DNA of 9,894 nucleotides from Clostridiales bacterium (GCA_004554105.1 SFNW01000066.1:1-9894), one strand, 5' to 3'; shown: positions 1-6,590, numbered from the stretch's first letter. Made by a program: numbers and translations. Notes: a model not told the origin generated them from the letters alone.

Positions 1-146
1 ATCTCCCCCGCCGCGATGGCATCGCGGATGCGGGAGGAGCTGACCGGCGCGCCGTCTGCCATAACGGCGGGCACAGCCGTAACGGTGATGCCCCGCTCGG
101 CGCATAGCTGAAGAATGCGTTCTCTGATTGCTTCGCGGAGATCCAT
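1..146 (-). CDS. Partial gene start: XRE-repressor-like N-terminus joined to a RibF-like segment
   Basis: The gene runs off the left edge; only its first 48 full codons are visible. The ATG at 146 is preceded by AAAAGGAG at good spacing, and an in-frame TAA lies upstream at 183-185, so this start is well supported. Residues 1-21 (MDLREAIRERILQLCAERGIT) read like the first helix of the small Clostridia XRE-type helix-turn-helix repressors that begin MDLREAI..RI..LC.ERNIT. The next part does not continue with the expected NKLA..SG..QSTV. Instead VPAVMADGAPVSSSRIRDAI resembles the SSTRIR region of RibF, the bifunctional riboflavin kinase/FAD synthetase that makes FMN and FAD. RibF normally has about 150 residues before this point, including its nucleotide-binding motif, and these are absent. 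What is seen is the odd juxtaposition. It may be a genuine rearranged gene, a pseudogene or an assembly chimera; the function is unresolved. Confidence 0.55.
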   Translation of the reverse strand, partial: MDLREAIRERILQLCAERGITVTAVPAVMADGAPVSSSRIRDAIAAGE

Positions 147-184
147 GGCACTCTCCTTTTCGGTCGTTCGATTTCTATCAACTT

Positions 185-190
185 ATTATA
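185..190 (-). promoter_or_regulatory. -10 box of the leftward promoter for the 1-146 gene
   Basis: Read leftward this is a perfect TATAAT, about 40 nt upstream of the ATG at 146. No good -35 box is found 16-18 nt further upstream; that position falls in the AT-rich edge of the palindrome at 211-228. A weak -35 covered by an operator would suit a repressed or autoregulated promoter, but this is inference. Confidence 0.45.
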
Positions 191-210
191 GCCTATTTTA
201 TAGAACAAAA

Positions 211-228
211 TTAACTGTATGCAGTTGA
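211..228. promoter_or_regulatory. Operator-like palindrome 1 (TTAACT-N6-AGTTGA)
   Basis: TTAACTGTATGCAGTTGA is a dyad with one mismatch in the outer arms. It overlaps the -35 box (225-230) of the rightward promoter and lies just upstream of the leftward -10 box, so a bound dimer could affect both directions. It shares its plan with palindrome 2 at 261-282, centre to centre about 52 bp away. The adjacent XRE-like gene start makes that regulator the first candidate ligand; that link is inferred from position. Confidence 0.6.
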
Positions 229-253
229 CAAGATGGGGTGAGTGTGCTATGAT
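225..253 (+). promoter_or_regulatory. Rightward sigma-A-type promoter for the LRR protein gene
   Basis: A consensus -35 TTGACA (225-230) is separated by 17 nt from the -10 TATGAT (248-253), which has one mismatch to TATAAT. Transcription should start near 260, giving a leader of roughly 187 nt before the ATG at 447. The -35 box is embedded in palindrome 1 and the predicted start touches palindrome 2, an arrangement typical of repression by steric blocking. Confidence 0.75.
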
Positions 254-260
254 AAGATAC

Positions 261-282
261 AATTAACTATATGAAGTTAATT
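261..282. promoter_or_regulatory. Operator-like palindrome 2 (AATTAACT-N6-AGTTAATT)
   Basis: This is a perfect inverted repeat with 8 bp arms and a 6 bp centre (ATATGA), located at the predicted transcription start of the rightward promoter. It has the same TTAACT-N6-AGTTRA core as palindrome 1. Two copies of one dyad bracketing a promoter strongly suggest a dimeric repressor, probably of HTH type. The repressor itself is not identified. Confidence 0.65.
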
Positions 283-339
283 TGCGGCAATAGGACAGCG
301 TATCGCCGAAAAAAGAATTTTTGCGATATTCCATTCAAG

Positions 340-367
340 TACCGAAAAGCGTGCACGGCTTTTGGTA
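340..367 (+). other. Hairpin in the LRR mRNA leader
   Basis: TACCGAAAAGC (340-350) pairs with GCTTTTGGTA (358-367), with one bulged base and a 7-nt loop. No U-run follows, so it is not an intrinsic terminator. It could stabilise the leader or take part in leader control. The right arm overlaps a possible extended -10 (TGGTATACT, 363-371) that has no matching -35, so a second weak promoter here is possible. The rest of the 283-432 leader shows nothing else I can name. Confidence 0.4.
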
Positions 368-446
368 TACTGAGGAAGCAAGCAAGAGAAGCCGAAAAAT
401 TCGCTGTTAAAAACGCAAAAGAAAAAAAGATTAAAGGAGAAAGAAA

Positions 447-2520
447 ATGAAAAAGAGCAAATTTTTGATTCTGTTTGCAGCACTTGTCTGCCTTGTGACC
501 GCGCTGTGCGTGACCGCCAGCGCGAATGTTTACGGCGGCGACTGCGGCGCGGAAGGCGACAATGTCACATGGGTATTGAATACCGATACCGGAAAACTCA
601 CCATTTCGGGTACGGGCGCGATGAAGGAATATGCTGCTGGTGATGCTAGCCACCCGTGGTGGTTGAATACAAGCTACATAAAGACAGTGGTTGTTGAGAA
701 TGGGGTAACGCACATCGGGTCTTGGGCATTTTCCGGACTCTATAATCTGACCAGACTTACGATTCCGGACAGCGTGACGAGCATCGGCAGAAACGCATTT
801 TATGACTGCGACGAGTTGGTAAACAAAGCGGGAGATTTGGTTTATATCAAGACGACAAACAACCCATATTTCTATTTAAGCGGCGTAACAAATTATATTG
901 CAAACTCCTATACGATTAACAGCAAGACCCGCTTTATCGGCGACGCATTTTTAAATCTCGGAAAACTGAACTCGATTACAATCCCGAGCAGCGTAATCAG
1001 CATTGGCGACTATGCGTTTAGCGGATGTAGTTCGCTGACTGAGGTTTCAATTTCGAGCAGTGTGAAAAACATCGGGGAATGTGCGTTTAATGGATGCGCC
1101 GCACTGACCCAAATTACGCTTCCGAGCAGTGTGACGAGCATCGGAAAGTACGCCTTTGCGGGCACGGGCTTGACTTCGGTTGTGATTCCGAGCAGCATAA
1201 CCGCCATAGCTGAAAGTGTGTTCAGTAATTGCGCCGCTCTGAAGCAGGTTACGATTCCGAGCAGCGTGACGAGCATAGGGGAACATGCGTTTTGGAAATC
1301 GGGCTTGACTTCGGTTGCAATTCCGGGCAGCGTGACAAGTATTGACTCTATAGCATTTGGTGATTGCGCTTCGCTGACTTCGGTTACAATCGGTCAAGGC
1401 GTGACAAGTATTGGATTCGCTGCATTTTCCGGCTGCAGTTCGCTGACTTCCATCACGATTCCGAGTAGCGTAACAAGCATCAGCAGAAACGCATTTTATT
1501 TTTGTAAAGCGCTGACTTCGGTCACGATTCCGGAGGGCGTAGCAACCGTTGGCGAAGAGGCATTTTATGGCTGCTCAGCGCTGACTGCGGTGACAATTCC
1601 GGCAAGCCTGACAGAATGGGGCGATCCTAAACACAACAGCGGGGTCTTCGATGCTTGCGATGCTTTAACTACGGTTACCTTAAAAGAAGGCTTGAAATGC
1701 ATTTTCGAATGTATGTTTTACGGTTGTGAATCTTTGACTTCAATTACGATTCCGGAGAGTGTCACGAGTATCGGAAGGTATGCTTTTGCCGATTGCAGCT
1801 CGCTGACCTCGGTTACAATCCCCGAGAGTGTCACAAGCATTGAGAATAATGCTTTCCCGCGCGGGACTACAATCCGCGGTGCGGCGGGAAGTGCGGCGGA
1901 GCAATATGCAGGGAAATATGGTTGCGTTTTTGTACCGTTTGCAACCTACGCGGTGTCCTTTGAAACCGACGGCGGCAGTATCATCGCTCCTCAGAATATC
2001 CGACAGGGAAAGCAGGCGGAGAAGCCCGGATCACCTGTTAAGAACGGCTTTGTCTTCGCAGGCAGGTGCCGACCCGGCATATACACTGCCGTTTGATTTC
2101 GCAAGTATTTTTATGGATTTAACGGCTTATGCCAAGTGGATTCCGAGCGAGCAGTGCGTCGTGATGACGATTGACTCGACCGATGCGACGGTCTTCGGTG
2201 AGGCGGCAAAGACCGATGTTGCGCCGATTATCGCGAATAACCGCACGATGCTGCCTGCACGCTTCGTTGCCGAAGCACTCGGCGCGGACGTTGCGTGGGA
2301 CGCGGAAACGCGCAAGGCGACGATTACCGGAAACGGCGTCACCGTTGAAATCTACATCGACAGTGCGACGGCGTATATCAACGGCAACGCGGTCACGCTC
2401 GACAGTCCCGCCTTTATCCGCGGCGGGCGCACCTATACGCCTGTCCGCTTCGTTGCCGAAACACTCGGCGCGACGGTTTTGTGGAATGCCGCAGACCGTC
2501 AGGCAATTCTCGTAAAGTAA
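447..2520 (+). pseudogene. Secreted BspA-like LRR protein with C-terminal copper-amine-oxidase-like domain, frameshifted
   Basis: The ATG at 447 follows AAAGGAG (433-439) by 7 nt. Residues 1-26 form a signal peptide (MKKS, hydrophobic core, cleavage after ASA). Residues about 28-75 are the cap common in clostridial BspA-like proteins (CGAEGDNVTWVLNTDTGKLT). Residues about 78-470 are LRR_5 repeats of the IP.SVTSIG..AF type, and 501-539 begin a Listeria-Bacteroides (Flg_new/InlB B-type) repeat. After FAG (537-539) the frame is lost and stops at 2096. The homologous continuation resumes in the +1 frame at DPAYTLPFDF (from 2071), finishes that repeat (LTAYAKW), and adds about 110 residues resembling the copper amine oxidase N-terminal domain (RTMLPARFVAEALGA, RTYTPVRFVAETLGA). 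The intact protein would be about 690 residues. BspA-like proteins are surface or secreted proteins implicated in adhesion; a specific ligand cannot be inferred. The break looks like loss of 2 nt, either a real mutation or a sequencing error. Confidence 0.85.
678..1856 (+). repeat. Degenerate tandem repeats encoding the LRR_5 array
   Basis: Units of roughly 66-72 bp recur with the core ACGATTCCGAGCAGCGTGAC and variants of GCTGACTTCGGTTAC. Each encodes one leucine-rich repeat of about 23 residues. The copies are diverged at DNA level but still share long words, which can support slipped-strand changes in repeat number and can confuse short-read assembly. Confidence 0.7.
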
Positions 2521-2531
2521 AAACATACACA

Positions 2532-2557
2532 AAGAAGCACCCTATCGGGTGCTTCTT
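2532..2557. terminator. Intrinsic terminator after the LRR gene
   Basis: A perfect 11 bp stem AAGAAGCACCC / GGGTGCTTCTT closes a TATC loop 11 nt after the TAA of the LRR gene. Rightward it is followed by ACTTTTCT. Leftward it is followed by TTTGTGTATGTTTTTA, so it can also stop transcripts arriving from the convergent gene at 2659-4638. Confidence 0.8.
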
Positions 2558-2589
2558 ACTTTTCTGGGTTATCAAAGTTTTTTCGGATT

Positions 2590-2623
2590 CACAAGGTGCT
2601 TTTTTACAAAAAAGCACCTTGTG
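2590..2623. repeat. Perfect 16 bp inverted repeat with 2 bp centre
   Basis: CACAAGGTGCTTTTTT and its exact reverse complement flank AC. It is unlike an ordinary terminator because the T6/A6 tracts lie inside the palindrome. It shares the GCACC word with the terminator at 2532-2557. It may act as a terminator for either strand, or be an element remnant. Confidence 0.6.
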
Positions 2624-2628
2624 TGGGG

Positions 2629-2645
2629 GCGGGGCAAAGCCCCGC
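2629..2645. terminator. GC-rich hairpin between convergent genes
   Basis: GCGGGGC (2629-2635) and GCCCCGC (2639-2645) enclose AAA, 13 nt beyond the stop of the minus-strand gene at 2659. Read leftward, the nearest T-run (TTTTTT) comes about 16 nt after the stem. It is therefore a weak classical terminator, though it may work together with the inverted repeat at 2590-2623. Confidence 0.4.
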
Positions 2646-2658
2646 ATTTCTCCTTTTC

Positions 2659-4638
2659 TTATTCAATCTTTCCGTCGATTTCGGCAAGACCTGCGTCGAG
2701 GAGCGACGGGTCGGGAATCTGACGGAGGATTTCAAGGCGGAAGGCGCAGGGCCATGCGGGCAGCCACTGCGAGGGGCGGAACGGCTCGACGCCGTGGCGT
2801 CCCCAGCGCGTGTGGAAAATCGCTTCGTCCTGCGAGCCGGCGGGGCGCAGTCTGCCGTTGATGTACAGCGTGCCGTCCGAGATGCACTGGCAAGCCGCGC
2901 ACCAAAACGCGAGCGCACGCTCGCGCCACTGGACGCGCCCGGTCAGTTCATAAAGGCGCAAAAACGACTGCACGTCGCGCAGGGCGTACTGGTCGAGCGC
3001 CTGATGCGCGGTCGAGACCGAGGTCAGCCCAAAGGTGTCGACGCCCATTTGCCCGAGCATCGAGTCGGCGGGATAGTCCACCGTGAAGTGCATCATCCAG
3101 GTGCAGAGATACCACGCGATTTTCTCGGCGGCGGCGACATACTGTTTGTCGCCCGTCGCGTCGTACAGCGCGAGCGCGTCGCGCAGCAGCGGGCTTGCGG
3201 ACTCCTTGTCGATGCAGTAGGTGTCGAGCGCACCCGCGGTCGTAAAGCCGTCGCGCACGAGTGAGCCGTAGTAGAAGTCAAACGCGCGCACGGCGCTGTC
3301 GAGGTACTTCTTGTCGCCGCTCTTCTTGTACGCCGTGATGAGCGGAAGGACGAGAAAACAGCCGACCGTGCCGTTTTTGGCGAGAATATTGCCGTTTTCG
3401 TCCCACGACTTTGCAAACGCGCCGTCCTCGCTCTGATTCTTCATCGCGAAGTCACAGATACCGTAGGCGGCTTCAAGGTATTCGGGCTTGTCAATGCCCG
3501 CTTCCTTTAACAGGTCGTAGGCTTCAAAATAGCCGTCTGCCGCGCCGCCGTTGTTGCAGGCATCGTTTTGCAGAAGAATTTTGCCGTCGGGCGCACGGCG
3601 GAACTTGCGCCCCGCCCAGGCAAGCAGCGTTTCGTAGGTGCATTCGCCGACCTTTGTGCGGTCGGGGACAAAGTCGGCGGGATACTCATTGTAGAGCCAA
3701 GGGTCGAAATCAAGCCGCGCGGCGACGTGACCGGCGGGGTATTTGCCTTTTTTCAGCCAACTGTCATGCACCTCGACGGCGATGTCGAGCTTCTCGCGGT
3801 CGCCGGTGTGCAGATAGTCGTAAATATAGGCGTTGGCAATCGAGGCGCTCTGACCGACCCAACTGATTTCGTAGCGGTGCTGGGTCTTGAGGTATGAAGT
3901 CACGCCGAGATGCCACTGTGCGCCCATGGTAAAGCCCGCAAAGCCGTCCGGCTCGCGCTCGAACAGATAGCGGCAGTAGGCAATCGAAAGGCGGTACATC
4001 TCCTTTGCGGGCAGCGGCGCGGACAGCGAATGCCCGAAATACCGCCAGGCAAAGTCGAGCAGCGGCGCATAGCGATGCTTTGTGCCGTCCGCGGGGTAGA
4101 GCATCAGAATCGCGGAAAAACTGTCGCGCGGCTCGATTTTCCCTTGGAACGGCTCGCCCCAGAAGTGCCGCTGAAGCGTCTTCGGCTGCTCCTCCTCGGG
4201 GAAAATCAGAATATGCGCTTCGCCCTCCTCGGTGCGAAGCTGTGAGCAGGCGGAGGAATCGTTCGCGTCCGCCGCCATCAGCACGAGACTGACGCTGTCA
4301 TTTTCACTGTAGGTGCAGGAGGGAATCGTCGCGCGGTGCGAGGCAAAGCTCCAGGGCGTACCGTCCTCGGCGCGGTCACCGACATATTCGGGCGTTTTGC
4401 CCCAGCCGTTGCCGTTGTAGCTGATGCCGGGAATCATGGTAAAGTCCGCGCCGCCTGCGAGAATCGCTTCCATGCGCATCTTGTCGGTCGGCTTATCGGT
4501 GCGGCGCGTCCACTTCCACACGCCGTCCTCAATCGGCTCAAAGCTGTCCGACGCACCCGCGGCGGCGGGAATCCGCACGACGCGTGCGCCGTCGACCGAG
4601 ACGAAAATGCCGTCCTCGGTCTTTAAAAATTCTGTCAT
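2659..4638 (-). CDS. Putative (alpha/alpha)6-barrel carbohydrate-active enzyme, family not assigned
   Basis: This 659-residue protein has no signal peptide or membrane segment, so it is probably cytoplasmic. Residues 1-200 look beta-rich and carry conserved-looking motifs (IPGISYNGNGWG at 69-80; PWSFASHRATIP at 95-106; CTYSEND at 108-114). Residues about 200-640 are mainly amphipathic helices with repeated aromatic/glycine turns (GQSASIANAYIYDYLHTGD near 262-280; CNNGGAADGYFEAYDLL at 371-387; LDTYCIDKESASPLL at 481-495). This is the usual look of six-hairpin glycosidase-fold enzymes such as unsaturated glucuronyl hydrolases and arabinofuranosidases. Conserved acidic residues such as D482, D487 and E489 are catalytic candidates only. 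A lipoprotein sugar-binding gene lies upstream on the same strand, supporting a sugar-processing role. The start is set by the ATG at 4638, a modest AGGGATAGGA upstream and a good promoter at 4671-4699. I do not recognise the exact GH family. Confidence 0.75.
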   Translation of the reverse strand: MTEFLKTEDGIFVSVDGARVVRIPAAAGASDSFEPIEDGVWKWTRRTDKPTDKMRMEAILAGGADFTMIPGISYNGNGWGKTPEYVGDRAEDGTPWSFASHRATIPSCTYSENDSVSLVLMAADANDSSACSQLRTEEGEAHILIFPEEEQPKTLQRHFWGEPFQGKIEPRDSFSAILMLYPADGTKHRYAPLLDFAWRYFGHSLSAPLPAKEMYRLSIAYCRYLFEREPDGFAGFTMGAQWHLGVTSYLKTQHRYEISWVGQSASIANAYIYDYLHTGDREKLDIAVEVHDSWLKKGKYPAGHVAARLDFDPWLYNEYPADFVPDRTKVGECTYETLLAWAGRKFRRAPDGKILLQNDACNNGGAADGYFEAYDLLKEAGIDKPEYLEAAYGICDFAMKNQSEDGAFAKSWDENGNILAKNGTVGCFLVLPLITAYKKSGDKKYLDSAVRAFDFYYGSLVRDGFTTAGALDTYCIDKESASPLLRDALALYDATGDKQYVAAAEKIAWYLCTWMMHFTVDYPADSMLGQMGVDTFGLTSVSTAHQALDQYALRDVQSFLRLYELTGRVQWRERALAFWCAACQCISDGTLYINGRLRPAGSQDEAIFHTRWGRHGVEPFRPSQWLPAWPCAFRLEILRQIPDPSLLDAGLAEIDGKIE

Positions 4639-4670
4639 AGTCCTATCCCTTTCGGTAGAATGTCAACCCC

Positions 4671-4699
4671 ATTGTACGCTTTGGCGCAGGCGAATGCAA
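4671..4699 (-). promoter_or_regulatory. Promoter of the barrel-enzyme gene
   Basis: Read leftward: -35 TTGCAT (4694-4699), 17 nt spacer, -10 TACAAT (4671-4676), about 33 nt from the ATG at 4638. It lies just past the terminator at 4748-4783, so the enzyme gene appears to have its own transcript rather than depend on readthrough. It uses the same -10 sequence and a similar -35 (TTGC.) as the binding-protein promoter at 6534-6562. Confidence 0.7.
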
Positions 4700-4747
4700 G
4701 CGCGCGCGGCGAATGGTTTGATTTTCGGAATCAAGGGTTATTTTGCG

Positions 4748-4783
4748 CCAAAAAAAGAAGCCCCGCAGGGCTTCTTTTTTTGG
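4748..4783. terminator. Strong bidirectional intrinsic terminator
   Basis: The 16 bp arms CCAAAAAAAGAAGCCC and GGGCTTCTTTTTTTGG enclose CGCA. The GC core is flanked by A7 and T7 tracts, so it works in both directions. It should end the leftward transcript of the binding-protein gene (stop at 4983) about 200 nt downstream. Confidence 0.9.
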
Positions 4784-4811
4784 CAATGCGTTTATGCGCA
4801 CAATCTGACTG

Positions 4812-4920
4812 CGCCTCCCTCTTTGAGGGAGGTGTCGCCGAAAGGCGACGGAAGGAGTAACAAAGAATAACGACACTCCCTCAGTCGGCTCCGCCGACAG
4901 CTCCCTCAACGAGGGAGCCT
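4812..4920. repeat. Four-hairpin intergenic repeat (REP/MITE-like)
   Basis: Two hairpins on each side flank a single-stranded middle. They are CCTCCCTC/GAGGGAGG (4814-4832), GTCGCC-GAAA-GGCGAC (4834-4849), GTCGGC-TCC-GCCGAC (4884-4898) and CTCCCTC-AAC-GAGGGAG (4901-4917). The middle reads GGAAGGAGTAACAAAGAATAACGACACTCC. The two ends mirror each other (CTCCCTC...GAGGGAG at both), so the whole is an imperfect palindrome with terminal inverted repeats and no coding capacity. I recall very similar sequences scattered in Oscillospirales genomes; that is memory, not a search. Its position between a terminator and a gene end is neutral. Confidence 0.75.
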
Positions 4921-4940
4921 TTGAGAGACCGGTTCGGGAA

Positions 4941-4962
4941 GCGACCTTTGTCAACGGGTCGC
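4941..4962. other. Short hairpin downstream of the binding-protein gene
   Basis: GCGACC (4941-4946) pairs with GGTCGC (4957-4962) across a 10-nt loop, about 20 nt past the stop of the gene ending at 4983. There is no T-run on the leftward side (TTCCCG), so it is a poor terminator. It may protect the 3' end or be incidental. Confidence 0.3.
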
Positions 4963-4982
4963 CGGCTTCTTTTCGGCTTTCG

Positions 4983-6491
4983 TTATTCGGCTGCGGTATT
5001 CTGCGCAAAGGTTTCGTTGATTGCGGCAATCTGCGCCTCTGCCGAGCCGCGGAAGGTCTCGTAAATCGACGACAGTGCCGAACGGCTGACAAACAGTCTG
5101 CCGAGCTCGTTCTTGTAAGTGCCGATGTTGTAGTAAATGCCGACGTCGAAGACGCGCGAAGCGAAAATGATGTCGAGCATACCGACGCTCTCTTCGTCGC
5201 GCACCGACTTGCCGACGAGCGTCTGATCATAGTATGCGGGGGTGAGCAGCTTCTTGCCCTGGTATGCAAGCTCCTCGAGGATAACGCCGGTGCGGGCAAA
5301 ATCCTTGCTCATCTCGGGAACGCAGAGGAACTGGCAGTGGAACGCGCTGACGTTGTGACCGTACTCGGTCTGCTCGCGGTCGTATTTCGGATAGGGCAGA
5401 ATACCGAAGTCCAGCTCGCTGTCGCGGTGACGCTCGGCGGTCGTAACTGTGTTGAGGTAGAAGAGCGCGCGGTTTTCGTTGAAAATCGCGTCGCGGTTGG
5501 TGTTCCAAACCTTGGAGGGCGTGCCCGCGCCCGTGACGTTGTCGTACTGGTAGTTATAGGCGTGTGCCTGGTCGAAGACGATGTTCTCAAAGGTCTCGTA
5601 GAGGTTGACCACGCGCTCGTTGTAGAGCGTGAGCGTCAGGTTGCCGCCCTCGTCAATTGCGCAGATTTTTTCGCCGCCCGCCGCGAGGATTGCGGTCATC
5701 GGGTCATTCCAGGTGAGCAGTCCGTAGAGGTCCTTTTCGTCGTAGACGCCGTTGTTGTCGAGGTCCTGTCCGACCGCCTTGACAAGCGAACCGAAGGTTT
5801 CGAGCGTCCAGTTGTTGTCCTCGACGAGGTCATAGGGACTGTCGAGGTTGTAGCTTGTAATCATGTCCTTGTTGAACAGAATCGCGTGCGTGACCATGTT
5901 GTCGACGACGCTGATGTCGCCGGTGGTGTAGAACATTTTGCCGCGAATGGTGAGGTCTTGATTGGCCTTCTGGTCCCACCAGGACTTCGATAGATTGAGG
6001 TTCGGAATATCGTTCAAGTCGTGAATATAGCCGCTGTAAGCAAGCGTCGCCACGTCGTAGGTGCCGATCATCGCGGCATCGTAGTTCGATTCGCCCGCCA
6101 TGTAGTCGCTGTAAATCTTGGTGAAGCCGTCGCCGCTGCCGGTCGACGAGCCGAAGCGCGTGATGTCCTCGTTTAAGACCTCCACGCCGTACTTTTCTTT
6201 GATGACCTGATTGCGGCGGTAGATGGCAAGCTCGACCGCGGTGCTGCCTTCGCCGCCCTCGGCAGCGAAGTCGTTGCGTGCAAAGTTGCCGCTGACGAGA
6301 ATATTGAATTCGCCGGCAATGTCGAGCGATGCGGGATCGGGCAGGTCGGGCACTTCCTCGGTGACGACGGGCTCGGTTGTCGCGGTCGTCGTATCGGAGG
6401 CTGTCGTGTTCTCCGGCTTCTGCTCGCCGCAGGCAAGCAGGGAGGAGCCGACAGTCAGCAGTGCAAGCAGCAATGCGAGTGCTTTTTTCAT
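4983..6491 (-). CDS. ABC transporter extracellular solute-binding lipoprotein (probable sugar binder)
   Basis: This 502-residue lipoprotein starts at the ATG at 6491, preceded by GAAAGGAAG. The longer reading from 6623 would run through the promoter and is rejected. MKKALALLLALLTVGSSLLAC is a lipoprotein signal with lipobox LLAC; C21 would be lipidated after cleavage. A Thr/Glu-rich linker follows (about 26-48), then a mature domain beginning GEFNILVSGN. The fold signals match family 1/8 extracellular solute-binding proteins: an early beta-strand, YRRNQVIKEKYGVEV, a DYMAGESNYDAAMIG segment, FYTTGDISVVDN, and a calcium-loop-like DLDNNGVYDEKDLYG common in clostridial sugar binders. It should sit on the outer face of the membrane and deliver an oligosaccharide to a permease, but no permease or ATPase gene is adjacent. 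The downstream barrel-enzyme gene lies 344 bp away behind a terminator. The ligand is unknown; carbohydrate is the likely class. Confidence 0.88.
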   Translation of the reverse strand: MKKALALLLALLTVGSSLLACGEQKPENTTASDTTTATTEPVVTEEVPDLPDPASLDIAGEFNILVSGNFARNDFAAEGGEGSTAVELAIYRRNQVIKEKYGVEVLNEDITRFGSSTGSGDGFTKIYSDYMAGESNYDAAMIGTYDVATLAYSGYIHDLNDIPNLNLSKSWWDQKANQDLTIRGKMFYTTGDISVVDNMVTHAILFNKDMITSYNLDSPYDLVEDNNWTLETFGSLVKAVGQDLDNNGVYDEKDLYGLLTWNDPMTAILAAGGEKICAIDEGGNLTLTLYNERVVNLYETFENIVFDQAHAYNYQYDNVTGAGTPSKVWNTNRDAIFNENRALFYLNTVTTAERHRDSELDFGILPYPKYDREQTEYGHNVSAFHCQFLCVPEMSKDFARTGVILEELAYQGKKLLTPAYYDQTLVGKSVRDEESVGMLDIIFASRVFDVGIYYNIGTYKNELGRLFVSRSALSSIYETFRGSAEAQIAAINETFAQNTAAE

Positions 6492-6533
6492 AATCGAATC
6501 TTCCTTTCTCGGTAAGCATGGGATTTTATGTTC

Positions 6534-6562
6534 ATTGTACCTAACAATTTTAAAAATGGCAA
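6534..6562 (-). promoter_or_regulatory. Promoter of the solute-binding lipoprotein gene
   Basis: Read leftward: -35 TTGCCA (6557-6562), 17 nt spacer, -10 TACAAT (6534-6539), about 43 nt before the ATG at 6491. The -35 overlaps the left arm of the dyad at 6560-6590, which suggests control by a DNA-binding protein. Confidence 0.75.
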
Positions 6563-6590
6563 TGCAAAATCTGTTGAAAGCGTTGCATTG
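6560..6590. promoter_or_regulatory. Dyad CAATGCAA-N15-TTGCATTG at the divergent control region
   Basis: This is a perfect 8 bp inverted repeat with a 15 bp centre. It overlaps the -35 of the binding-protein promoter by 3 bp and lies about 33 bp from the coaD -35. The internal TTGAAAGCGTTGCA (6574-6587) weakly resembles a catabolite-responsive element. The AATGCAA half-site also occurs at the -35 of the barrel-enzyme promoter (4693-4699), which hints at a shared sugar regulator; this is inference from a short word. Confidence 0.45.

Noticed and set aside
678..1856. CRISPR array or DNA satellite
   Set aside because: The periodicity is in frame and encodes LRR_5 units; there are no exact repeats separated by unique spacers.
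2061..2072. Programmed +1 frameshift in the LRR gene
   Set aside because: No recognised slippery motif or upstream Shine-Dalgarno-like stimulator as in prfB, and bases appear missing relative to the family sequence; mutation or error is simpler.
2596..3264. 222-residue plus-strand open frame, and further open frames within 3400-4870 opposite the barrel enzyme
   Set aside because: They are antisense shadows of a strongly GC-biased coding strand; they lack ribosome binding sites and show low-complexity Arg-rich translations.
5337..5993. 218-residue plus-strand open frame opposite the solute-binding protein
   Set aside because: Antisense shadow; Val/Glu-rich translation with no domain, and no promoter or ribosome binding site.
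6574..6587. Catabolite-responsive element (CcpA site)
   Set aside because: TTGAAAGCGTTGCA keeps the CG centre and one half-site but the second half does not match the consensus; the larger dyad explains the sequence better.
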